Shown: positions 14,695 through 20,293 of the stretch, piece by piece | How the letters are laid out: the number at the start of each line of letters is the position of its first letter | How positions within the stretch are numbered: the stretch's first letter is position 1 | Source of the DNA: an uncultured Clostridium sp. | Lineage (GTDB): Bacteria > Bacillota > Clostridia > TANB77 > CAG-508 | Length of the DNA stretch: 20,293 nucleotides | Direction: 5' to 3' | NCBI GenBank assembly: GCA_946497585.1 | Contig: CAMMLF010000012.1 | Coordinates: 1 to 20,293, forward strand | Notes under the pieces: model-generated | The model's input: the letters and a program-made list of their open reading frames with translations, nothing else | Databases searched by the model: none | What the model was told of the DNA's origin: nothing | Position numbers and translations under genes: made by a program

Positions 14695-17121
14695 TTACTT
14701 TATTTTCCTAATTATTCTTTTTAGTCTTAAACTATTAAGTGTTACTGTAACACTGCTTATTGTCATAGCAATAGATGCCATCATTGGATTAATTGTAATT
14801 CCAAATGGAGATAGAACGCCAATTGCAATTGGTAACATACATAAATTATAGAAAAATGCCCAAAATAGATTTTGTTTTATATTTCTTATTGTTCTTCGGC
14901 TTATTTCAATTAATTCCACTATTTTTTCTAAATTATCATTCATTAATACTACATTGCTACTATCCATTGCAACATCAGTTCCGCTTCCCACAGATACTCC
15001 TATATCTGCCTTTACTAAACTTACACTGTCGTTTATACCGTCTCCGCACATCATAACCATGCCATCATTTTTCTTTAGATTTTCTATTGTTTTTGCTTTG
15101 TCTTTTGGCATTACTCCAGCTATTACATTGTCTATTCCTATATAACTTGCAATTACATGAGCAGTTTTTTCATTATCTCCTGTAAGCATTACTAAATTTA
15201 TGCCCATTTTTTTTAGCTTTGAAACTACCTCTTTCACGTTGTCTTTTACATTATCTTTAACACCCAATAGGGCTATTAATTCATTTTCTTTTGCAACGAA
15301 TAAAATGCTGTTTCCATCTTTTTGTAGTTCTTCCTCGTCTTTTTCTAGCTGTTTCAATCTAGTTTTTGCTATGATTGCTTTATCGATATGGCTTTGATTT
15401 TCTAACTCTTTATCTAAATTTTCGCTTACACTATTTTTGCTACTTATTTTAATGCCATTTAGTTCAACTTCATTTTGCTCCATTAACTTTTTATTACCTA
15501 TTATATATCTTTCGCCTTTATAAATAGCTGTTACTCCCAAACCTGCCAAGCTTTGAAATTCTTTTACCTTATCTAATTCTATATTTCTTTCTTTTGCCTC
15601 ATTTACAAGTCCTCTTGCTATAGGGTGTTCAGATTTCGCCTCTATACTAGCAACTATTTTTATTATATCATCATCACTTAATCCTAGTTCATCAATTAAT
15701 TTAGTTTCATTTAAATCACTTTCTTTTTTATACTCATTTGTAATAATATTAGTATCTAAATTTGCAGCATTTTGAGCTATATTAAAAGTATAATTATATA
15801 CCTTTGACAAACTTAGTTTTCCCTTAGTTAATGTTCCAGTTTTATCAAAAACTATAGTTTTTACTTTATGTGCGTTTTCTAAAGCTTCGCTATTTTTAAT
15901 TAATATACCCTTTTTGCTTGCCTCTCCTGATGCTATTACTATTGAAAGTGGTGTTGCTAGCCCCAAACTACATGGGCAGGCTACTACTAGAACAGATATA
16001 AATACATTTATTGCCCATGCCACATCCTGATTAATTGCGAACCATATTATTCCTGCCAAAACAGCAATAATCATTATAATAGGTACAAAATATCCACTTA
16101 TTTTATCTGCTATTTTTGCAATAGGCGCTTTAGTAGAAGTTGCTTCTACCACCAATTTAACTATTTCAGAAACTGTTGATTCTTTTCCTATTTTTTCTGC
16201 TCTGTACTCAATTGTTCCTTCATAGTTAATACTTCCAGCAATTACTTTTTTGCCTTTTTCCTTCTTTACTGGCATACTCTCTCCAGTAATAAATGATTCA
16301 TCTATATGTGTTGTTCCATCTACAATTTCTCCATCTACTGCAATTTTTTCGCCCGGTTTACAAATTACTATGTCTCCTTGCACTATTTCATCAATCGTAA
16401 CTTGAACTTGCTCGCCATTTCTAATAACCGTAGCGTGTTTTGGAGTAATCATCATAAGCTGACTTATGGCTTCTTTTGTTTTATCTTTATTTCTATTTTC
16501 AACATATTTACCAATTTTTATAAAGAAGATTATTATTACTGCTGATTCATAATACAAATTATTTACATAGTCCATATTTCCTTTTAATATCATAAAAGTT
16601 CCATATAAGCTATAAATTATACTACTTAAAACGCCCAATCCAACTAAAGTATCCATATTTGGTGATTTGTGAATTAAATTTTTATAACCATTTTTTAAAA
16701 TGTCCCATCCAAATATGCAAGCTACTAAAGATAGTATTAATAGGTTTATAGCAAAGTTAATTGGATTATTATGCATATCTAAGTATGGAATAGCAGGCAG
16801 ACCTATCATATGTCCCATAGAAATATAAAGCGTAATAACTGCAAGTACCCCTAGAGCAATTAGTTTATATTTTTGATTATTTTGCTTCTTTTCTTCTTTT
16901 TGAAAATTGTCTATACCTAAACTTTCAAATCCTGCTTTTTCGACAAATTTTTCTATTTGCTCAATTGTAAGTTTTTGTTCATCATATTGTATGTTAGCAT
17001 TGTTCATTACCAAATTTACTGATGCACTTTCTATTCCCTCTTGCCTATTTAAATACTTTTCTAGTCCACTTGAGCAAGCACTACAAGTCATGCCTCCTAT
17101 TTTTAATAAAACTTTTTTCAT
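14695..17121 (-). CDS. copA: copper-exporting P1B-type ATPase
   Basis: This 808-residue membrane pump exports Cu(I) using ATP. It has one N-terminal heavy-metal domain (GGMTCSAC, C13 and C16) and a CPC metal site in the membrane (382-384). D426 in DKTGTLT is the phosphorylated aspartate. SEHP is the P1B nucleotide-domain signature, and GDGIND lies at 693-698. The segment after GDGIND reads SVSL, where the family normally has a proline (GDGINDAPAL). The nucleotide domain carries two polar insertions, one of about 30 residues before SEHP and one of about 45 residues near residue 550, so the protein is slightly longer than usual. It follows copZ on the minus strand with a 119-base gap that holds an inverted repeat containing its ribosome binding site. 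Copper, not silver alone or zinc, is supported by CPC plus copZ. Confidence 0.95.
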   Translation of the reverse strand: MKKVLLKIGGMTCSACSSGLEKYLNRQEGIESASVNLVMNNANIQYDEQKLTIEQIEKFVEKAGFESLGIDNFQKEEKKQNNQKYKLIALGVLAVITLYISMGHMIGLPAIPYLDMHNNPINFAINLLILSLVACIFGWDILKNGYKNLIHKSPNMDTLVGLGVLSSIIYSLYGTFMILKGNMDYVNNLYYESAVIIIFFIKIGKYVENRNKDKTKEAISQLMMITPKHATVIRNGEQVQVTIDEIVQGDIVICKPGEKIAVDGEIVDGTTHIDESFITGESMPVKKEKGKKVIAGSINYEGTIEYRAEKIGKESTVSEIVKLVVEATSTKAPIAKIADKISGYFVPIIMIIAVLAGIIWFAINQDVAWAINVFISVLVVACPCSLGLATPLSIVIASGEASKKGILIKNSEALENAHKVKTIVFDKTGTLTKGKLSLSKVYNYTFNIAQNAANLDTNIITNEYKKESDLNETKLIDELGLSDDDIIKIVASIEAKSEHPIARGLVNEAKERNIELDKVKEFQSLAGLGVTAIYKGERYIIGNKKLMEQNEVELNGIKISSKNSVSENLDKELENQSHIDKAIIAKTRLKQLEKDEEELQKDGNSILFVAKENELIALLGVKDNVKDNVKEVVSKLKKMGINLVMLTGDNEKTAHVIASYIGIDNVIAGVMPKDKAKTIENLKKNDGMVMMCGDGINDSVSLVKADIGVSVGSGTDVAMDSSNVVLMNDNLEKIVELIEISRRTIRNIKQNLFWAFFYNLCMLPIAIGVLSPFGITINPMMASIAMTISSVTVTLNSLRLKRIIRKIK

Positions 17122-17130
17122 AATGATTTT

Positions 17131-17214
17131 TACTCCATCTATAATTTTAGTGTTTCAAAAGCAAAGGAACTTTACCTATTCCTTATACTTTGTACTTTGA
17201 TTATAAATGGAGTA
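17131..17214 (-). promoter_or_regulatory. 84-base inverted repeat covering the copA ribosome binding site
   Basis: TACTCCATCTATAAT (17131-17145) and ATTATAAATGGAGTA (17200-17214) pair at 14 of 15 positions. An inner AAGGAA/TTCCTT pair can extend the fold. On the minus-strand mRNA the copA-proximal arm reads GATGGAGTA and supplies the only Shine-Dalgarno-like GGAG before the copA ATG. The copZ-proximal arm can therefore mask it. It may tune copA translation relative to copZ, or protect the transcript. Confidence 0.6.
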
Positions 17215-17240
17215 TCTCCTTTCAGTTTAATTTCAGTATA

Positions 17241-17450
17241 CTATTCTTTTACTTCAAAGTTTGCATCTTCAATAGCTTGCTTTATGTCATCTAAATCTAT
17301 TTTGTCTTCATCATATTCTACTTCTGCATTTTTGTTTTCTAAGCTAACTTTGGTATTATTTACGCCATCTAATCCATTTAAAACTTTTGTTAATCTGTTA
17401 ACGCATCCTTCACAATGCATTCCTTCAATTCCTAAAACTATCTTTTTCAT
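17241..17450 (-). CDS. copZ: copper chaperone, CopZ-type
   Basis: This 69-residue single heavy-metal-associated domain has the Cu(I) site GMHCEGC with C13 and C16. The rest fits the beta-alpha-beta-beta-alpha-beta ferredoxin-like fold (AEVEYDEDKIDLDDIKQAIEDA). CopZ proteins carry Cu(I) in the cytoplasm and hand it to CopA. It is the first gene of the copper operon, with a consensus promoter about 35 bases upstream and GGAG 10 bases before the ATG. The length is standard. Its HMA domain is related to that of the adjacent pump but clearly diverged. Confidence 0.95.
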   Translation of the reverse strand: MKKIVLGIEGMHCEGCVNRLTKVLNGLDGVNNTKVSLENKNAEVEYDEDKIDLDDIKQAIEDANFEVKE

Positions 17451-17483
17451 AATAAATTTTCTCCTTTTAAAATATCTCTTGAT

Positions 17484-17512
17484 ATTATACTCTTTATTGG
17501 TATACCTGTCAA
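17484..17512 (-). promoter_or_regulatory. copZA promoter with palindromic operator candidate
   Basis: On the minus strand TTGACA (17507-17512) and TATAAT (17484-17489) are exact consensus with a 17-base spacer. The palindrome GGTATACC (17499-17506) fills the spacer next to the -35 box, and a related GGTATATAC lies upstream at 17559-17567. A copper-responsive repressor of the CsoR or CopY type could bind there, but neither regulator gene is in the window. Confidence 0.75.
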
Positions 17513-17650
17513 AATTTTTTAATTTTTTTCAAAAATATATACATAATTTTAATTTTTTGGTATATACTATTAGTGAAATATCGTTGTATTTTTTATTCAC
17601 AAAAGGTTTATAGGCAACCTTATAAAAGCCTAAATATTATACAAGGAGAT

Positions 17651-17669
17651 TTGCATTTTTATAATGCAA
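17651..17669 (+). promoter_or_regulatory. hairpin between ribosome binding site and start
   Basis: AAGGAGAT (17643-17650) is followed directly by a 7-bp hairpin, TTGCATT and AATGCAA with a 5-base loop. The ATG of the next gene is at 17680. Only AAAGAG lies close to that ATG. The hairpin could bring the strong site closer to the start; alternatively the strong site serves a 9-codon overlapping frame from ATG 17663. Confidence 0.4.
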
Positions 17670-17679
17670 GAAAGAGTTT

Positions 17680-17943
17680 ATGGAAATATTTAATGATGAT
17701 AGTAAGGAATTTATTAATGCTTTTGTAGAAGAAAAAATTTCTGTTTTAAGTGAAAACTCAGATTTTAATCAAAAAAGCATAAGACTCAGTGATGCGATGG
17801 ATGAACTAGAAAAAACTTTATCTGAAAGTCAAATAGATTTATTTGACGAGATTGTTAAATTGTTTTATCAGACAGAAGAATATTATTTTGCACTAAGCTA
17901 TTCTCTTGGTGTGAAGTATGGAGATAATTTGCATAAGTTGTAA
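17680..17943 (+). CDS. small acidic protein, DUF6809-like
   Basis: This 87-residue, mostly helical acidic protein has the pattern of the DUF6809 family as I remember it: a variable start, an AMDELEKTLSE helix, then LFDEIVKLF and a closing FALSYSLGVKYG segment. The role of the family is unknown. There are no signal peptide, membrane segments or cysteines. No in-frame alternative start exists upstream, because an in-frame TAA lies at 17662. The nearby ribosome binding site is weak, while a strong one is 30 bases away behind a hairpin. The gene stands alone between divergent copZ and convergent XRE gene, with its own terminator. Identification is tentative. Confidence 0.65.
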   Translation: MEIFNDDSKEFINAFVEEKISVLSENSDFNQKSIRLSDAMDELEKTLSESQIDLFDEIVKLFYQTEEYYFALSYSLGVKYGDNLHKL

Positions 17944-17994
17944 TAATTATTTGAAAAATAAACATTAGCTGTAATAATTGTTTGGAAAATATAC
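17940..17994 (+). repeat. two 24-bp direct repeats, 31-bp period
   Basis: The 24 bases from 17940 (beginning GTAATAATTATTTG) recur at 17971-17994 with three differences. The first copy includes the stop codon of the small acidic protein gene, suggesting a short local duplication of the gene end. Confidence 0.7.
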
Positions 17995-18012
17995 GTTTTA
18001 ATTTACATGCAT

Positions 18013-18064
18013 AATCAACCCAGCAAAGCAAAAACCATAAGCTTTTGTTTGTGCTAGGTTGATT
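18013..18064 (+). terminator. long stem-loop terminator of the small acidic protein gene
   Basis: AATCAACC (18013-18020) pairs with GGTTGATT (18057-18064), AGCA with TGCT, and inner A-rich and T-rich runs extend the stem with one mismatch and one bulge. TT follows. It lies 70 bases after the stop codon. Confidence 0.75.
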
Positions 18065-18162
18065 TTCTGCTACTTTCTATAAAATATAAAAAACCTTGAT
18101 TTGTATACAGAAAATTTATGAATTTTAAGATAACAAACTTTTTGACAAAAATATCTTTTCTA

Positions 18163-18555
18163 CTATTTAGATAAAAAGTATTCCATTAAATGAAGTATTG
18201 TGTCTTTGTCTTTTTTACTCAACTTCTTAAATTTTTCGTCATATATTTGAACTTTACTTTTAGTATCTTCATCTAATATATCAAAAAGAATAACATCTGG
18301 AGTTATTTTATATGCATTACACAGCTTTATTAATGTATCTATACTTCCTTTAGTTTGCCCTCTTTCAAGTTGACTAATATGTCTTGGTTCTAATCCAGTA
18401 ATATTTGATACATCATTTTGCGTTAAATTATTCATTAGTCTGTAATTTTGAAAAGCTTTTCCTATATGCATATTGGCATAGCTTATATTTTTCTTGGCTT
18501 TTTTATTATTATTAGTTTCAGCTTTTTGCTTGTTTATACTGTTCTTATCCATCAT
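18163..18555 (-). CDS. XRE-type helix-turn-helix regulator
   Basis: This 130-residue protein has a Cro/C1-type helix-turn-helix domain at about residues 31-90 (NNLTQNDVSNITGLEPRHIS, then LERGQ). It follows a lysine- and asparagine-rich 28-residue N-terminus. The C-terminal ~35 residues (FKKLSKKDKDTILHLMEYF) match the tail common in clostridial regulators of this type. It should bind DNA as a dimer; its targets are unknown. The start is one of two adjacent ATG codons at 18555 and 18552, preceded by GGAAGGGAA. It stands between the convergent small acidic protein gene and the upstream pyrimidine-nucleoside phosphorylase gene on the same strand. A terminator-like stem separates it from the phosphorylase. 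Confidence 0.9.
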   Translation of the reverse strand: MMDKNSINKQKAETNNNKKAKKNISYANMHIGKAFQNYRLMNNLTQNDVSNITGLEPRHISQLERGQTKGSIDTLIKLCNAYKITPDVILFDILDEDTKSKVQIYDEKFKKLSKKDKDTILHLMEYFLSK

Positions 18556-18859
18556 ATTCCCTTCCTTTTTATATAAATATAAACTTTAATGATAATTTTT
18601 AGAATGACCTTATTTTTGAATAATATCAAAAGAAATACGATTAAAATTACTTACTATGCTTTAATAACGAGAGTAACTTTCCTCACACATTATAGGCTTT
18701 TATATGATTGTCTAATGCAATTTTATATTAAAGAAAACACGACTAAGTTTTTAAGCTTAACCGTGTTATTTTTTAATTTTTACATTAGTTATAATTTATA
18801 AATACCAATCACTTTTTTTGATTAAAAAACTTTATTCATTTGATTCGATTTTTATTGAT
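18556..18859. other. 304-base gap holding a terminator and XRE leader
   Basis: A -10-like TATAAT on the minus strand (18689-18694) with a distant TTGCAT is the best promoter candidate for the XRE gene, with a long leader. A 70-codon plus-strand frame at 18589 lacks a ribosome binding site and runs through the terminator, so it is not called. Nothing else was recognised apart from the terminator at 18736-18767. Confidence 0.5.
18736..18767 (-). terminator. pdp: terminator downstream of pyrimidine-nucleoside phosphorylase
   Basis: AACACG (18736-18741) pairs with CGTGTT (18762-18767), and TAAG (18744-18747) with CTTA (18756-18759), with a 2x2 internal mismatch. In the minus direction it is followed by TTCTTT, in the plus direction by a longer T run. 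It begins about 90 bases after the phosphorylase stop. Confidence 0.7.
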
Positions 18860-20113
18860 TTACACAATTTCATAAATTTGTTGATTTATTACTTCATTTG
18901 CCTTATCTTTTTCATTTGCGTGAACGTATCCAAGCACTTCACCCTTTTTCACTATATTCCTAACTTTTTTGTGTAAAACAAATCCTACTTCTTTTTGTAT
19001 ATTATCTTCTTTTTTCATTCTACCAGCGCCTAAATACACCGACAACTTGCCTATTTTATAAGCATCTAGCTCTTTTACCACTCCAGATTTTTCAGCAATT
19101 ATTGGAAGTATGTACTTTGCCCTTGCAAATTTATCTGTATTTTCTACATATGAAATATCTCCACCTTGATTTTGCACAAGCTGTACAAATTTTTCATATC
19201 CTTTACCGTTTTTTAAGTTTTCTAATATTAGTTCTTTTCCTTCTTCGAGACTACATGCTTTACCTGCCAAAATTAACATATTTCCACCAAGTTCAGTAAT
19301 TATATTTTTTATATCTTCTGGCAAATATTTTCCTTTTAAAATATCTATTGCCTCTACAACTTCAAGTGTATTTCCAACAGCATATCCCACTGGCTGATTC
19401 ATATCTGTAATAATACATTTAGTTTCTTTATGAGCTAGCTCACCTATTTTTGTCATCACTCGTGCAAGCTCTTTTGCACTTTCTATATCCTTCATAAATG
19501 CACCGCTTCCACAAGTAACATCTATAACTATTTTATTAGCACCGGATGCAATTTTTTTACTCATAATACTTGAAGCAATAAGAGGAATACTTTCAGTACA
19601 ACTTATAGTATCTCTTAAAGCATACAATTTTTTATCTGCTGGTGCCAAATTTAGCGTTTGTCCTATTAGACTAATTCCAATCTTTTTAACATTTTGTATA
19701 AATTCGTCAATAGCCACATTAGTGTTATATCCGGGTATAGACTCTAGTTTATCCACTGTACCACCAGTAAATCCCAAGCCCCTTCCTGACATTTTTGCCA
19801 CTGGAATTCCTAATGATGCAACAATTGGCATTAATATTAAAGTGATTTTATCTCCAACACCACCTGTACTATGTTTGTCCACAACTTCACCTAAACTAGA
19901 CAAATCAAGCACATCTCCAGAATGTGCCATAAACAATGTTAGATCTGTTGTCTCTCTTTCATTCATACCATTAATATAAATTGCCATAACTAATGCTGCC
20001 GCTTGATAATCTGTAATACTTCCATCAGTATAGCCTTTTACAAAATATTCTATTTCATCTTTTGTTAATTCTTTTTTATCTCTCTTTTTTGCTATAATAT
20101 CTAAAATATTCAT
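18860..20113 (-). CDS. pdp: pyrimidine-nucleoside phosphorylase
   Basis: This 417-residue enzyme splits uridine or thymidine-type nucleosides with phosphate into a free base and (deoxy)ribose-1-phosphate in pyrimidine salvage. The phosphate-binding signature DKHSTGGVGDK is at 79-89. The SGRGLGFTGGTVDKLES motif that marks the family begins at 109. R167 (LRDT) and the SSIMSKKIA segment near 182-190 supply the pyrimidine-binding arginine, serine and lysine. The start at 20113 is chosen because AAAGGAG lies just upstream. A longer in-frame reading to 20182 would translate the repeat element and has no ribosome binding site. Length is slightly below the ~430 residues usual for this family. No promoter is visible, so it may be the tail of an operon or use one inside the repeat. 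Confidence 0.95.
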   Translation of the reverse strand: MNILDIIAKKRDKKELTKDEIEYFVKGYTDGSITDYQAAALVMAIYINGMNERETTDLTLFMAHSGDVLDLSSLGEVVDKHSTGGVGDKITLILMPIVASLGIPVAKMSGRGLGFTGGTVDKLESIPGYNTNVAIDEFIQNVKKIGISLIGQTLNLAPADKKLYALRDTISCTESIPLIASSIMSKKIASGANKIVIDVTCGSGAFMKDIESAKELARVMTKIGELAHKETKCIITDMNQPVGYAVGNTLEVVEAIDILKGKYLPEDIKNIITELGGNMLILAGKACSLEEGKELILENLKNGKGYEKFVQLVQNQGGDISYVENTDKFARAKYILPIIAEKSGVVKELDAYKIGKLSVYLGAGRMKKEDNIQKEVGFVLHKKVRNIVKKGEVLGYVHANEKDKANEVINQQIYEIV

Positions 20114-20137
20114 TTGAACTCCTTTACTTTTTACGTT

Positions 20138-20293
20138 AGGGACGGTCCTTTTCGTAAAAAACTTTTCACTTTCAAGCCACAATATGCATTCTCTCTCATT
20201 TCACGGCGCGGGTCGCGAGATAAAACTCGCTCCAGCTTGCACGTTCCACTCGGCAGATAAACCATATTGCAAACTTTAAGTACGCCCGCTGCC
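20138..20293. repeat. left part of another GC-rich repeat copy
   Basis: The 18-mer ACGGTCCTTTTCGTAAAA at 20142-20159 is identical to the ends of the element at 3606-3870. A GC-rich stretch (20204-20260) follows, with TCGCGAG and CCACTCGGC resembling parts of that element. The copy begins 25 bases upstream of the phosphorylase start and runs off the window edge, so its other end is not seen. Confidence 0.7.

Noticed and set aside
18589..18801. 70-codon plus-strand frame in the gap before the phosphorylase
   Set aside because: It has no ribosome binding site, runs through the terminator stem, and has the composition of AT-rich spacer.
20114..20182. N-terminal extension of pyrimidine-nucleoside phosphorylase
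   Set aside because: It would be translated from the repeat element; the family start and the AAAGGAG site both point to 20113.

Overview
The window is very AT-rich and reads as a chromosomal segment of an uncultured, probably gut-associated Clostridia-type Firmicute. The evidence is strong AGGAGG-type ribosome binding sites, sigma-A promoters of the TTGACA/TATAAT type, use of TGA as a stop, and gene families typical of Clostridia (copZ-copA pair, RluB/RluD pair, DUF4143 ATPase). This placement is inferred from style and family content, not from a marker gene.

Layout. (1) Positions 1-3870 look like a mobile-element remnant: a VirD4/TraG-like coupling ATPase (+) faces a replication-relaxation-type winged-helix protein (-), with a shared terminator between them. 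A GC-rich repeat with inverted ends lies on the right and a fragment of the same repeat on the left. No relaxase or mating-channel gene is visible. (2) Positions 3869-10593 are a housekeeping block on the minus strand. In transcription order it holds leuS, a GT-C-like polytopic membrane protein, rluD, rluB (stop and start overlap by one base) and a two-S1-domain RNA-binding protein. (3) Positions 10594-13754 are accessory: a DUF4143 AAA ATPase (+) whose -35 box lies in a small repeat, then on the minus strand a two-gene cassette of a ComF-like phosphoribosyltransferase and a SLOG-fold protein. A truncated copy of the SLOG gene sits next to the cassette, and another copy of the small repeat lies between the two SLOG copies. 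(4) Positions 13755-14336 are 582 bases without a gene but rich in structure: two long inverted repeats flanking two Spo0A-box-like heptamers, then a promoter and a small zinc-ribbon gene (+). (5) Positions 14695-17520 are a copper-efflux operon, copZ then copA on the minus strand, with a textbook promoter. An 84-base inverted repeat there contains the copA ribosome binding site. (6) Positions 17680-20293 hold a small DUF6809-like protein (+), an XRE-type regulator (-), and pyrimidine-nucleoside phosphorylase (-). The phosphorylase start is followed upstream by another copy of the GC-rich repeat, which runs off the window.

The most unusual material is the phosphoribosyltransferase/SLOG cassette with its decayed partial copy, the copA ribosome-binding-site inverted repeat, the structured 582-base gap, and the two repeat families built around GTCCC-containing motifs. 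These repeats sit at gene ends and appear to supply promoter parts. All functional statements rest on motif recognition by eye; no database search was possible.
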